64,000 bases of DNA, taken from NCBI GenBank assembly GCA_963746265.1, contig CAVVAM010000011.1, positions 496,001 to 560,000 on the forward strand. The letters are read 5' to 3'. Under the pieces are notes generated by a model. That model saw nothing but the letters and a program-made list of their open reading frames with translations, made no database searches and was not told where the DNA came from. Positions 33,824-42,756 of this stretch are shown piece after piece (position 1 is the first letter of the stretch; every line of letters starts with the position of its first letter). The position numbers were made by a program, and so were the translations under genes. This stretch comes from Ilumatobacter sp963746265 (GTDB taxonomy: Bacteria > Actinomycetota > Acidimicrobiia > Acidimicrobiales > Ilumatobacteraceae).

Positions 33824-35239
33824 CTGCAGAGCGGCCGGGCCGGGCGGCCGATGTGAGGACGGCACGGCTTGGTGTTGGTCCATCATCTCGGTCATGACCA
33901 TTCGGATGAACTCATCGGCTTCGGCGGTCATGCCACCCTCGATACCGCCGTAGACAGCGCCGCTCTTCGGGGGTTCCGGCGGCGGGCCGGCGGCGTACTC
34001 GACGGCATCGGAGAGGTCCGCAGCGAAACGATCGAGTACGCCTGGCTGCGTCTGCGGTCGGGTGACCGCCATGTGGATCGCGTCCGGGTACTGCTGCCCG
34101 TTGAACCTCCAACCGCGGGTGCGCATGAAGTCGTTGACGTGATAGATGTCGAGTGCGTCGCTCGTGAAGCTGAAGCAGAACGTCGGGTCGCCGATGACCC
34201 GCAGTGCGTCGTGGGAGCGTACGACATCCTGCATGCCGAAGGAGGTCTCGAAGATCCCGCGGGCGTGCTCGAGGTAGCCCTCCCGGCCAAGGCTCACCAT
34301 CGATGCCCATGTTGCGGCGAGTAGACCCCCCGACCGTGATCCTTCGATGCCGGGCGAGCAATACTTGCCGCCGGTCCAGTCGGTGACGAAGAAGTACTGG
34401 CCGTCGCGTAGGGCGATGTCGGCGAACGCCAGCACGGACGTTCCCTTGAAGCCGTAGCCGTACTTGTGGGTGTCGGCGGAGATGGTGGTCACGCCGGGCA
34501 GCCGGAAGTCCCAACATGGGATGTCGTAGCCGAGCTCCTCACCCCACGGCAGGATGAACCCACCGAGGCAGGCGTCGACGTGGAGACCGACTCCTCGGTC
34601 GAGTGCGAGTTCGCCGAGATCGGCGATCGGGTCGATGGTGCCGTATCCGTAGTTGGTGGCCGATCCGATGAGCGCCACGGTCTGATCGTCGACGAGCGTC
34701 GCCATCGCGTCGGGGTCGGCACGCGAGGTCTGAGGGTCGATCGGGGCGCGTCTCACCTCGACGCCGAGGAGATGACCTGCCTTGTCGAAGGCTGGGTGTC
34801 CGGTCTCGGGCTTCACGATGTTCGGACGGGTGATCCCGTTGCGGACCCCCTGCTCCCGATAGGCGAGGACTGCGTGGAGAATGCTGCCCGACCCGCCGGA
34901 GGTGACCATGCCCGCTGGCTCGGTGCCGACGACCGCCGTGCTGTGGAGGAGGTCGAGCGTCATCGCGATGATCTCACCCTCGAAGCGCGTCGCACTCGGG
35001 CACATGTCGCGTTGCAGTACGTTCACGTGGGCGAACAGCTCGAACGCCTTTGCCATGAACGCGTAGTGATCGTGGTCGCCGCAGTACATCGTGCCGGAAC
35101 ATCCGCCGTGTTCCCAGACTTCGTCCTCGGTCGTGGCGATCTCGGTCAACTCGGCGATGATCTCGCCGCGAGGACGTCCGCTCTGGGGCATGGCGGCGTT
35201 CACCGGATACCGGTCGGCGTACGCGTAGGTGCTGCTCAT
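33797..35239 (-). CDS. PLP-dependent group II decarboxylase family, sphingosine-1-phosphate-lyase-like
   Basis: 480 aa. PLP enzyme of fold type I: MVTSGGSGSILHAVLAYR (phosphate-binding), HVDACLGGFILPWGEE with Asp222 for the pyridine nitrogen, and Schiff-base Lys259 in SADTHKYGYGFKGTS; the DTHKYG context and WTGGKYCSPGIEGSR are typical of sphingosine-phosphate lyases. Those enzymes cleave phosphorylated 2-amino-3-hydroxy lipids or related amino-alcohol phosphates. No membrane anchor, as in bacterial homologues. Coupled by ATGA to the upstream FGGY kinase. ATG start. Confidence 0.88.
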   Translation of the reverse strand: MSSTYAYADRYPVNAAMPQSGRPRGEIIAELTEIATTEDEVWEHGGCSGTMYCGDHDHYAFMAKAFELFAHVNVLQRDMCPSATRFEGEIIAMTLDLLHSTAVVGTEPAGMVTSGGSGSILHAVLAYREQGVRNGITRPNIVKPETGHPAFDKAGHLLGVEVRRAPIDPQTSRADPDAMATLVDDQTVALIGSATNYGYGTIDPIADLGELALDRGVGLHVDACLGGFILPWGEELGYDIPCWDFRLPGVTTISADTHKYGYGFKGTSVLAFADIALRDGQYFFVTDWTGGKYCSPGIEGSRSGGLLAATWASMVSLGREGYLEHARGIFETSFGMQDVVRSHDALRVIGDPTFCFSFTSDALDIYHVNDFMRTRGWRFNGQQYPDAIHMAVTRPQTQPGVLDRFAADLSDAVEYAAGPPPEPPKSGAVYGGIEGGMTAEADEFIRMVMTEMMDQHQAVPSSHRPPGPAALQSVDPGDQP

Positions 35240-36789
35240 CGTGGTGCTCCGGGTTCGTCGTTGAGGGCGGTGTGGATCGGGGCGAGCGCCTCGTAGGCCG
35301 CTTCGAATTGACTCTGGCGAAGGTCGTTGCGGGCTCGAAACTCAGGACGCGGAAGGAAGCACTCACCGAGCGGGTCGCGATCGGCGACCGAGCCACCGTC
35401 GAGGGTCCCGGTTCGAGCGAGAGCGAGCCAGGCGACCGCACACGCAACAGCGGTGTCGGGCTCACTGGCGGCATGGATCGGCCGGTCGAGCACGTCGGCG
35501 ATGATCTGGCACCACGACGAGGATCGGGCGGCGCCGCCGACGAACACGAGGTCGTTGATTCGCTGGCCGGTGAGCCCTTCGACGTGAGGGAGCAGCCAGG
35601 CGAGGTTGTGTGCGACACCTTCGGCGGCGGCACGAACGAGGTCGATGCGTCGCGTGTCGAGTGAGACGTTGATGAAACCGCCCCGCATCATCGGGTTCGA
35701 GCGCGGGGCGAGCGAGCCGCGCAACCACGGCAGGAAGAGGACGCCGCCGGCTCCGGGTTCGGTCACCTCGATGGCGTCGTCGAAGCGGAGGAACGGATCG
35801 GCGGTGGCGTGGTTCCCCAACACGTCGCTTGGGTAGACGAGTTCATCGAGTAGGTGGTGGACGACACGGCCACCGAGCCCGTTCTCGGCCATCACCACGT
35901 AGCGGTCGGCTGACACTGCCGGCATCGAGAGGATCTCGTGGTCGAGATCGGTGTGCTTCTCGGCGATCGAGTCGACGATCACGCTGGTCGTGCCGATTGC
36001 GATCCCGCCCCATCCGGGGCGATCGACGCCGGCGGCGACGCCGAGCGCTGCGGTGTCGTTGGTCCCGGCGAACACCACAGCATCGGCCGGGAGGGACAAC
36101 GCCAGCGCCACGGGCGGAGCGATCGTGCCGACCGCGTCGTTCGGTCCGATCAGCGGTGGCAGCTTGGTGGCATCGACGCCGGACCACGCCACCAGCTCGC
36201 TGTCGTACTCCCGAATCCCCAGTGTTCGGTTGTCGCAGAGCTGCGACATGAACATCGAGTGCTGGGTGGCGGTGATCCGCCCGGTGAGCCGCGCGGTCAC
36301 GTAGTCCATCGGTTCGAGGTAGGTGGTCGTTTCGCGGTGCACATCGGGCCGGTCGATCTGGAGGTGCAGGAGATGAGCGAGGGACAGCCCTCCGCCCACC
36401 GTCGGGATGCCGTGCTTCTCGATCCATGTGAGGAATGCGTCCTCCCGGCGTTCCATGATGGCCCAGCAGTGGTCGCTCCCGCGCTGGTCGCTCCACATCA
36501 CCATCGGGGCCACCGGGCGCGCGTTCGAGTCGACCGGCACGATCGAGGAGTACTGACTGCACACGCCGATCGCGCCGACCTGCCGTGCGGCGGTGGGCTC
36601 GCCGGCTGTCAGCTCGATGACCGTTTTCGCGACTGCCTCCCAGAGGTGGTCGGCGTCCTGCTCGGCGCTCGACCCATCATTCGAAGTGACGAGCGGTTGA
36701 TGCGCTCGGGCGATGGTCCGACCTTGCGCATCGACCATGACGCCCTTGACGTTGGTCGTCCCGATGTCGAGCCCGACCGCTGTTCTCAT
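35236..36789 (-). CDS. FGGY-family carbohydrate kinase
   Basis: 517 aa. N-terminal phosphate 1 motif AVGLDIGTTNVKGVMVD, conserved AIGVCSQYSSIVPVD, MVMWSDQRGSDHCW, catalytic Asp in VVFAGTNDTAALGVAAG, and an ATP-binding C-terminal domain with DLVFVGGAARSSSWCQIIADV and VACAVAWLALA. Phosphorylates a sugar or polyol; xylulokinase/gluconokinase-like, no specificity read. First gene of the pair: its stop overlaps the PLP-lyase ATG. ATG at 36789 chosen; GTG at 36795 would add two residues. A long, mostly empty 156-bp region with a hairpin precedes it. Confidence 0.9.
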   Translation of the reverse strand: MRTAVGLDIGTTNVKGVMVDAQGRTIARAHQPLVTSNDGSSAEQDADHLWEAVAKTVIELTAGEPTAARQVGAIGVCSQYSSIVPVDSNARPVAPMVMWSDQRGSDHCWAIMERREDAFLTWIEKHGIPTVGGGLSLAHLLHLQIDRPDVHRETTTYLEPMDYVTARLTGRITATQHSMFMSQLCDNRTLGIREYDSELVAWSGVDATKLPPLIGPNDAVGTIAPPVALALSLPADAVVFAGTNDTAALGVAAGVDRPGWGGIAIGTTSVIVDSIAEKHTDLDHEILSMPAVSADRYVVMAENGLGGRVVHHLLDELVYPSDVLGNHATADPFLRFDDAIEVTEPGAGGVLFLPWLRGSLAPRSNPMMRGGFINVSLDTRRIDLVRAAAEGVAHNLAWLLPHVEGLTGQRINDLVFVGGAARSSSWCQIIADVLDRPIHAASEPDTAVACAVAWLALARTGTLDGGSVADRDPLGECFLPRPEFRARNDLRQSQFEAAYEALAPIHTALNDEPGAPR

Positions 36790-36880
36790 CCCCACATGAT
36801 GTCAGACGCTTCCGCAGCCCGTTCGGCGACATGCGGACACCGAGGTGACGCGCGGCGGCTCATCGTCGAATTCGAGGAAG

Positions 36881-36914
36881 CGGGGTTCGCGTCGGTCCGC
36901 CGAAGCGAACCCCG
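36881..36914 (-). terminator. Hairpin downstream of the aldo/keto reductase gene
   Basis: Perfect 10-bp inverted repeat (CGGGGTTCGC / GCGAACCCCG) with a 14-nt loop, just past the aldo/keto reductase stop on the minus strand. No T tract; likely terminator or mRNA-end hairpin. It also lies upstream of the FGGY kinase and may insulate it. Confidence 0.55.
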
Positions 36915-36945
36915 ACGTACATTGCGTTTCGTTCGCGCGACCACA

Positions 36946-37929
36946 TCAGAACGAGGCGGGCTTGGGGCGGTAGGGCTCTTCGAGTGTGGCTCGCTCGTCG
37001 TCGGTCAAGGTGACCTCCAGCGCAGCGACCGCATCCTCGATGTGCCCGACCTTGGTCGCTCCGACGATCGGAGCCGTCACCACTTGGTTCGCCATCACCC
37101 ACGCCATGGCGACCTGTGCCATCGGGACACCCTTGCCGTCCGCGACCGACGCGACCCGCTCGACGATCGGGCGGTCGACCGCTTCGCTGAAACGGTGATC
37201 GATCAAGCGGTCGGACTCGCGGCGTGTCGTCGTCGTGTCCCACGGACGGGCCAGAAGCCCCCGCGCCAAGGGGCTCCACGGGATCGAGCCGACACCCTGA
37301 TCGGCGAGCAGTGGCAGCATCTCCCGCTCGTCCTCTCGCTGCAGCAGGCTGTACTGGTTCTGCATGGACACGAACTTGGTGAGTCCGAGCCGCTCAGCGG
37401 CGTGCTGCATCTTGGCGAACTGCCATGCCCACATCGACGACGCGCCGAGGTACCTGACCTTGCCGGACGTCACGAGGTCGTGGAGCGCCGTCATCGTCTC
37501 CTCGACCGGTGTGTGCTCGTCGAACCTGTGAATCTGATACAGGTCGATGTAGTCGGTGCCGAGCCGCTGGAGGCTGTGCTCGACCTCGGCCATGATGGCC
37601 TTGCGCGACAGCCCGAGCGAGTTGCGCGCATCCTGGCCGCGCATCGGGAAGTACACCTTCGTAGCGACCACGACCTCGTCGCGGTCCGCCATGTCGCGCA
37701 GCGCCTTCCCCACGATCTCCTCGCTCGAGCCCACCGAGTACGCGTTCGCCGTGTCGAAGAAGTTGATGCCGAGTTCCAGCGCCCGCTCGATCATCGGGCG
37801 GCTGGCGGCCTCGTCGACCGCCCATTCGTGCACGTTGCCCGATGACTCACCGAAGCCCATGCACCCGAGGCAGAGCCTCGACACCTCGAGCCCGGACGAT
37901 CCCAATCGCGTGTACTCCATGGCGGCCAT
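36946..37929 (-). CDS. Aldo/keto reductase
   Basis: 327 aa TIM-barrel NADPH oxidoreductase. Catalytic tetrad visible: Asp59 and Tyr64 in FFDTANAYS, Lys91 in VVATKVYF, His134 in LYQIHRFDEHTP. QNQYSLLQREDEREMLPL and SPLARGLLARPW are typical of the AKR family close to YajO/AKR11-like bacterial enzymes, which reduce aldehydes. ATG at 37929; 37920 is an alternative. Substrate unknown. A hairpin follows its stop. Upstream neighbour is the MFS transporter on the same strand, 186 bp away. Confidence 0.9.
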   Translation of the reverse strand: MAAMEYTRLGSSGLEVSRLCLGCMGFGESSGNVHEWAVDEAASRPMIERALELGINFFDTANAYSVGSSEEIVGKALRDMADRDEVVVATKVYFPMRGQDARNSLGLSRKAIMAEVEHSLQRLGTDYIDLYQIHRFDEHTPVEETMTALHDLVTSGKVRYLGASSMWAWQFAKMQHAAERLGLTKFVSMQNQYSLLQREDEREMLPLLADQGVGSIPWSPLARGLLARPWDTTTTRRESDRLIDHRFSEAVDRPIVERVASVADGKGVPMAQVAMAWVMANQVVTAPIVGATKVGHIEDAVAALEVTLTDDERATLEEPYRPKPASF

Positions 37930-38115
37930 CGTGCCACGTCGGCCCGGCTCGACCTGCGCCCGGAAACGTCAGTTCGCGGTCGACGTCGGCGCGACCGGAC
38001 AGATGAGGGTCTTGATCGTCGGCGCCGTGCTGGCCGCGCGTGGCGCCGCCGAGACGTCGGCCGAGACGTCATCAGGTGCCGGCGACCAGCGCCGAGTCGA
38101 GCTCGCTCGACCTGG

Positions 38116-39330
38116 TCACGGAGTCACGGCCACCTGCCCCGCCGGCCGCGTCGACGCTTGCCACGTCGGTGCGATCAACAGCCTGAGCAGAGCGAGTGCC
38201 ACGAGCGACATCGCTCCCGTGAACAGGAACGCCGCCCGGTAGCTCACGCCGGCCACGATCAGACCGAGCAGCGGACCGATCACGGCGCCGGCGATGTCGT
38301 AGAACCCCGTGAACGTCGCCATCGCCGAGCCGCGCTCTCGATCGGGCACGTCGGCGATCGCGAGCGGGATGAACGACGGGGACTGGAGCGACAAGCCACC
38401 CGCGAGCAGGATCGCTCCGGCGAAGGCGCCGGCCGGTTCCTGCCAGAACGCCAGTACGAGCGTCGCGACGAACGTGAGGAGCAATGCACCGGTACCGGCC
38501 CGGATCGGACCGATCCGATCGGGGATGTGGCCGGCGAGCAGCCGGACGACGACGATCGTCCCCGATGCCGCGGTGAAGAGCAGGGCGATGTCCTGGACAC
38601 CCACCTCGCGCCCGTAGAGCGACGCGAAGGTCAGGAAGCCATTGAAGGCGAACACGCCGAAGAACGTGACGATCCCGGGAACCAGCGCCGCCCTGTGGAC
38701 CAACGGGGCGGGTTCGGCATCGGGGTCACCCGGGTGGGCACCGAGTTGCGAGACCACGATGGTGCTCAGCAGCGCCAGGAGCCCGACCACCACCCAGACC
38801 CGGTCGTAGCTCCACCGGTCGAGGATTCGCAACCCGAGGATCGGCCCGATACCCAAACCGACGTGGACCGACACGAGCATGAGACTTGCCGCCTGCCCCT
38901 GACGCATCGGAGGGGCGAGGGTCACCGCCAGAAGTGTCGACCCCGTGAACATCGCCGACATGCCCGATCCGAGCACGAGCCGGGAGACGACCACCGTCAC
39001 GACCGACTCCGGACCGAGGCGCATGATCGCCATCGAGAACACCGACAGCAGCGTGCCCATCAGCAGGATCCGACGCGACCCGTACCGGTCGGCGGTCCGA
39101 CCGAAGAACGGACGGCTGAGCAGCGAGGTGATCGCGATCGATCCCATCACCGTTCCGGCCGTCGCCTCCGTGCCACCCAGTTCGTCCACGACGAAGGTCG
39201 GGACGAGTGCGTTGAGGATGCCGGTCCCGCCGAAGTACAGCACCGCCGCGACCATCAGGATCCCGAACTCGGGCGTCAGCAGGCGACTGGGCGACGAGGC
39301 GACCGAGCCGGGGGAGTGGGCATGTCGCAC
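38116..39330 (-). CDS. MFS transporter
   Basis: 404 aa with about 12 hydrophobic spans. N-terminal half contains the major facilitator signature between spans 2 and 3, as RPFFGRTADRYGSRRILL. Other spans include VVSRLVLGSGMSAMFTG and GAVIGPLLGLIVAGVSYRAA. Likely proton-coupled exporter, drug or metabolite; substrate unknown. GTG start at 39330. Ends 186 bp before the aldo/keto reductase gene. Lies downstream of the Thr-rich membrane protein on the same strand (62 bp), possibly one operon. Confidence 0.87.
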   Translation of the reverse strand: MRHAHSPGSVASSPSRLLTPEFGILMVAAVLYFGGTGILNALVPTFVVDELGGTEATAGTVMGSIAITSLLSRPFFGRTADRYGSRRILLMGTLLSVFSMAIMRLGPESVVTVVVSRLVLGSGMSAMFTGSTLLAVTLAPPMRQGQAASLMLVSVHVGLGIGPILGLRILDRWSYDRVWVVVGLLALLSTIVVSQLGAHPGDPDAEPAPLVHRAALVPGIVTFFGVFAFNGFLTFASLYGREVGVQDIALLFTAASGTIVVVRLLAGHIPDRIGPIRAGTGALLLTFVATLVLAFWQEPAGAFAGAILLAGGLSLQSPSFIPLAIADVPDRERGSAMATFTGFYDIAGAVIGPLLGLIVAGVSYRAAFLFTGAMSLVALALLRLLIAPTWQASTRPAGQVAVTP

Positions 39331-39392
39331 CCGGTCGACTCTGCCACGGTCTCCCCTCGGAGGTCGTATCGGAATCCCGAGCGCGACCCCGG

Positions 39393-40490
39393 TCAGGAGC
39401 CGGTCGGAGCGTCACGCGTGATCGTCGCTGATCTGACGCCGTCGACCTCGATCGTGATCGACGGCGACGTCCCGGATGTCACGCAGGCATCGTCGGCCCC
39501 GTCGCCGTCGTAGCGGAAGGCGTAGCGGCTGCCGTCTTCGAACTCGCAGATGTACTCGCCCTCGGCCGGGAAGCCGTCGAGCGTGAAGCCCGCGATCAGG
39601 CAGTCGGTGCCGAAGCGGCAGTCCTCCACCCGACCGTCGATCACGATCCTTCGTGTGTCCGCCGGCACGGTCGTCGTCGGAACCGTGGTCGTCGTGGTCG
39701 ACGTCGTGGAGGCCTCCGCCGTGGTGGCAGTGGTCGAGGCGGTCGGAGGTGTCGCATCCGTCGTCGTCGTCGTCGTGGTGGCCCCGGTCGTTGCGGCGGC
39801 GGGTTCCGGGGTGACGGCGGTGGTTGTGTCGGGCACGGTCCGTGCGGGTTCCGTCGTACCGGCAGCGGTCGCCGTGGAGCTGGTGACCACGATCGGCACC
39901 GTCGTGTCGCCGGCGACCGAGGTGCCGTCACCGTCGAGGAGTCTCCACCCGGCGAGCGACGTCACCGCGGCCAGCAGCACGGCGATCGATCCGAAGACGA
40001 CGGCGAGCCCCCGTCGATCGCCCGGCGGTACCACCGGGACGGGTTCGACCGCTGTGTCGGCGTCGGGCCCGACCGTGAAGGTTCGGGTACTCTGCACGCC
40101 ACCGTCGAGATGGAAGACGGTCCAGGCCACCACGACGTCGTAGGTCAACGCGGGATTGTTGACGACGCTCGGCAGCGTCGTCGAACGGCCGGGTGAGATC
40201 CTGATCGGGTCGACGATCGGCTCGCTCACCCACGGGCGGGTCGAGCGCACCGGCCGATAGGTGACGATGTCGACGGTGACGTCGAGGATGCCGTGTCGAT
40301 TGGCGATCCGCCACCGCGGGTGTTCCCCGATCGTGTCGAGCCTGACCCGTATCGGCGCTGACGCCGCTGGATGCCGGCGACGGGCACGTTGCTCCCTCGG
40401 TTGACGACGGGGCCATGCCATCGCGACGATGATCAGGCCGAGCACACCCGCGATCACCACGAGTGCATCGCTCCATCGGCCGACCTCCAC
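39393..40490 (-). CDS. Membrane protein with threonine-rich linker, unknown function
   Basis: 365 aa, not recognised. A first hydrophobic span near residues 9-25 (LVVIAGVLGLIIVAMAW), basic stretch, a beta-rich domain (50-150), a second span near 165-185 (LAVVFGSIAVLLAAVTSLAG), then about 80 residues almost entirely Thr/Ala/Pro/Val (GTTTTTTTDATPPTAS), probably an extracytoplasmic glycosylated or disordered stalk, ending in a small domain with two Cys (DCRFGTDCLIAGF) and a later pair (YICEFEDG, DDACVTSG). The low-complexity DNA makes a long antisense frame. GTG start with a GACGAT box 6 nt upstream. Confidence 0.7.
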   Translation of the reverse strand: MEVGRWSDALVVIAGVLGLIIVAMAWPRRQPREQRARRRHPAASAPIRVRLDTIGEHPRWRIANRHGILDVTVDIVTYRPVRSTRPWVSEPIVDPIRISPGRSTTLPSVVNNPALTYDVVVAWTVFHLDGGVQSTRTFTVGPDADTAVEPVPVVPPGDRRGLAVVFGSIAVLLAAVTSLAGWRLLDGDGTSVAGDTTVPIVVTSSTATAAGTTEPARTVPDTTTAVTPEPAAATTGATTTTTTTDATPPTASTTATTAEASTTSTTTTTVPTTTVPADTRRIVIDGRVEDCRFGTDCLIAGFTLDGFPAEGEYICEFEDGSRYAFRYDGDGADDACVTSGTSPSITIEVDGVRSATITRDAPTGS

Positions 40491-40601
40491 ACCTCCATCG
40501 TCTCACCACCCCGGCGACGCGGCGTGGCAATCGGATCTCGGTTCCGCGATGACTCGGCCGAGTTGCCGTCGGGTTGTCACGGGTTCGTCACAGACCCGAC
40601 C

Positions 40602-40607
40602 TAGGGT
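40602..40607 (+). promoter_or_regulatory. -10 box (TAGGGT) of the nfeD-SPFH operon
   Basis: TAGGGT exactly 6 nt before the ATG at 40614. Confidence 0.5.
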
Positions 40608-40613
40608 GTTGTC

Positions 40614-41159
40614 ATGGTGATCGCCGTTCTCGATCTCGGGATCGATCTCGACGTATGGCCCTGGATCTGGCTGGCCACCGCGGTGGTCTTCGCGCTCGTC
40701 GAGCTCGTCGTGGTCGGCGGATCGTTCATCATCCTGCCATGGGCCGGCTCCGCCTTCATCGCCGCGATCCTGGCGTTCTACGACGTCGCGATCGAGATCC
40801 AATGGGCGGTGTTCGTGTTCGGCGGAGCGCTGCTCTTCGCAGTCCTGTACCGGTGGGCGCAGCGCTTCATGAAAGAACACACGATGGCGCCGGGAGTAGG
40901 CGCCGACCGGCTCGTCGGCCTCACCGCGATCGTCACCACCCCCATCGAGCCCGACGACACCACACGTGCCGGTCGCGTCAGCGTCGACGGCGAGGTGTGG
41001 GGAGCCGTCACCGACGGTGCGTACCGACTGGCGCAGGGCGCCAAGGTCCGTGTGCTCGCGATGAAGGGCACCCGCGTCGTCGTGGCGCCCCTCGCACCCG
41101 AGTCCCGCCCGATCCGACCGGGCGACGACGAATCATCGCCGAAGAGAGAGCAGACATGA
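40614..41159 (+). CDS. NfeD-like membrane protein
   Basis: 181 aa. Two to three hydrophobic spans in the first 90 residues (WIWLATAVVFALVELVVVGG, FIILPWAGSAFIAAILAF, WAVFVFGGALLFAVLYRW), then an OB-fold-like NfeD C-terminal domain (VGLTAIVTTPIEPDDTTRAG, VSVDGEVWGAV, KVRVLAMKGTRVVVAPL). NfeD proteins partner with SPFH/stomatin proteins encoded next door, here at 41188, in membrane microdomain or quality-control complexes. Leaderless ATG. Its stop overlaps a micro-ORF that links it to the SPFH gene. Confidence 0.9.
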   Translation: MVIAVLDLGIDLDVWPWIWLATAVVFALVELVVVGGSFIILPWAGSAFIAAILAFYDVAIEIQWAVFVFGGALLFAVLYRWAQRFMKEHTMAPGVGADRLVGLTAIVTTPIEPDDTTRAGRVSVDGEVWGAVTDGAYRLAQGAKVRVLAMKGTRVVVAPLAPESRPIRPGDDESSPKREQT

Positions 41160-41194
41160 CCGGATCTTCATCGAAGAAGGAGCAGACATGACCG
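41141..41194 (+). repeat. Duplicated RBS/start segment between nfeD and the SPFH gene
   Basis: Two imperfect copies of GAAGAGAGAGCAGACATGACCG (41141-41162 and 41173-41194; second reads GAAGAAGGAGCAGACATGACCG). Each carries a purine-rich SD and the same ATGACCG start. It creates the 11-codon micro-ORF between the two genes. Confidence 0.75.
41156..41191 (+). CDS. Micro-ORF coupling nfeD to the SPFH gene
   Basis: 11 codons, MTGSSSKKEQT. ATG overlaps the nfeD stop (ATGA) and its own stop overlaps the SPFH ATG (ATGA). The last residues KKEQT echo the KREQT at the NfeD end, as expected from duplication of the junction. Probably a translational relay rather than a functional peptide; no protein evidence. 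Confidence 0.4.
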   Translation: MTGSSSKKEQT

Positions 41195-42228
41195 TTGCCG
41201 TCATCTTGATCGTGGTCATCGCGATCATCGGCCTGGCCGCACTCGTTGCCGCCGTGAAGATCGTGCGACCGTACCAGCGCGGGCTGATCGAACGACTCGG
41301 CAAGTACAAGACGACCCGCGATCCCGGTCTGACCCTGATCGTGCCGTTCATCGAGACGATGCAGCTCATCGACATGCGCGAGCAGGTCGTCGACGTGCCA
41401 CCACAGGAGGTCATCACCGCCGACAACGTCGTGGTCTCCGTCGATGCCGTCGTCTACTACGAGGCGACCGACCCCCAGCGCCTCGTCTACAACGTCGCCG
41501 ACTTCTTCACCGCGATCACGAAGCTCGCCCAGACGAACCTCCGCAACCTGATCGGCGACATGGAGCTCGACAAGGCGCTCACATCGCGCGACACGATCAA
41601 CACGCAGCTACGCGAGGTGCTCGACGACGCCACCGACAAGTGGGGTGTGAGGGTGGTCCGTGTCGAGATCCAGCGCATCGATCCGCCGCCGGACATCGTG
41701 TCGGCGATGCACGCCCAGATGCGTGCCGAACGCGACCGTCGGGCCACGGTCACCGAAGCCAAGGGCTACCAGGAGGCGGCGATCGCTCGTGCCGACGGTG
41801 AGCAGCAGGCAGCGGTGCTCTCGGCCCAGGGTCGCAAGGAAGCCGCTGTGCTCGACGCGCAGGGTGATGCCGAGGCGATCCAGCTCCGTGCGCAGGCGAA
41901 CAAGATGCGCCTCCAACTGCTCGGCGAAGGCGAGGGCGCCGCCGCGAAGGCGCGGCTCACCGGCATCAAGGAGGCCGGCACCGATCACAACGTGCTGACC
42001 GTCGAGTATCTCCAAGCCCTCGAGCGCATCGGTGACGGCCGCGCGACGAAGCTCGTCATTCCCGCCGAGTTCTCGGGGCTGCTCGGGACGGTGGCCGCGT
42101 TCGCCGAAACGATCCGCCCCGACGACGCCGACGACGAGGTCCGCCCCAAGGACGGGCTTCCGATCCCCGCCGACGACGACCGCGTCGAGCTGCCAGCGCC
42201 GGACCGGGACGAATTCCGGAGCCGCTGA
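41188..42228 (+). CDS. SPFH/band 7 (stomatin-like) protein
   Basis: 346 aa. N-terminal span (3-25, VILIVVIAIIGLAALVAAVK), then the band 7 domain: RPYQRGLIERLGKYKTTRDP, MREQVVDVPPQEVITADNVV, VVRVEIQRIDPP and ending with a coiled-coil-like Ala/Gln-rich segment AEAIQLRAQANKMRLQLLGE. Belongs with stomatin/QmcA-like proteins that oligomerise in rings on the membrane and often regulate proteases. Paired with the upstream NfeD protein. Strong SD GAAGGAG in front of the ATG. Confidence 0.92.
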   Translation: MTVAVILIVVIAIIGLAALVAAVKIVRPYQRGLIERLGKYKTTRDPGLTLIVPFIETMQLIDMREQVVDVPPQEVITADNVVVSVDAVVYYEATDPQRLVYNVADFFTAITKLAQTNLRNLIGDMELDKALTSRDTINTQLREVLDDATDKWGVRVVRVEIQRIDPPPDIVSAMHAQMRAERDRRATVTEAKGYQEAAIARADGEQQAAVLSAQGRKEAAVLDAQGDAEAIQLRAQANKMRLQLLGEGEGAAAKARLTGIKEAGTDHNVLTVEYLQALERIGDGRATKLVIPAEFSGLLGTVAAFAETIRPDDADDEVRPKDGLPIPADDDRVELPAPDRDEFRSR

Positions 42229-42231
42229 GCG

Positions 42232-42756
42232 ATGCGCAACGCCGACGCTCCTCCCGCCGGGTGGTACCCGGACCCGGATGGCCGCACACGTCTGCGGTGG
42301 TGGGACGGGCTCGACTGGACCGACATCCGGCGGGCGCCGCCCAGCAACGCCGAGCTCATCGCGGCCGAGGAGAACCACGAGTTCTTCCAGCAGGCGTCGA
42401 TGCCCGCCGGGCAGATCTCACGCCCCGGCGGCGTCACCCAGCAGGACGCGTCGCAGATCATCGCGGAGGTGCGCAACGTCGCCCGGCAGGAGGTCGACCG
42501 GGCGGCGCAGCAGTTCAGCGACCGGACGACCGCAGCGATGCGCGGCTTCACCCCGCTGATCACGCAGTACACGTCGCGGATCACCCGCTGGATCCGCCTG
42601 CTGTCGGTCATCGCGATCGTCCTGCTGATCGCCTGGCTCGCGTTCCAGATCTTCCTCGAGGTGAGTCTGTTCGAGTGGATCGGCGACCGGATCGACAACG
42701 TCACCGACAACCTCAACGACGAATCCGGTGCCATCGTCAGTCCGTTCACGATGTAG
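42232..42756 (+). CDS. DUF2510-domain membrane protein
   Basis: 174 aa. N-terminal DUF2510 motif PPAGWYPDPDGRTRLRWWDG (8-27) with its conserved Trp/Tyr/Pro, a helical middle region (60-115), and one hydrophobic span near 122-142 (IRLLSVIAIVLLIAWLAF), with a short C-terminal tail. The DUF2510 motif is common at the N-terminus of actinobacterial membrane proteins. Starts 3 nt after the SPFH stop, so it is the third gene of the NfeD-SPFH operon and may be a partner. Function unknown. Confidence 0.8.
   Translation: MRNADAPPAGWYPDPDGRTRLRWWDGLDWTDIRRAPPSNAELIAAEENHEFFQQASMPAGQISRPGGVTQQDASQIIAEVRNVARQEVDRAAQQFSDRTTAAMRGFTPLITQYTSRITRWIRLLSVIAIVLLIAWLAFQIFLEVSLFEWIGDRIDNVTDNLNDESGAIVSPFTM

Noticed and set aside
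36881..36914. Operator for the FGGY kinase
   Set aside because: 10-bp inverted repeat lies nearly 100 bp upstream of the kinase start and right after the aldo/keto reductase stop, so a transcript end is more likely.
38158..39513. 451-codon frame antisense to the MFS gene
   Set aside because: Highly charged (Glu/Arg/His/Gln) mirror of a hydrophobic protein, an expected artefact.
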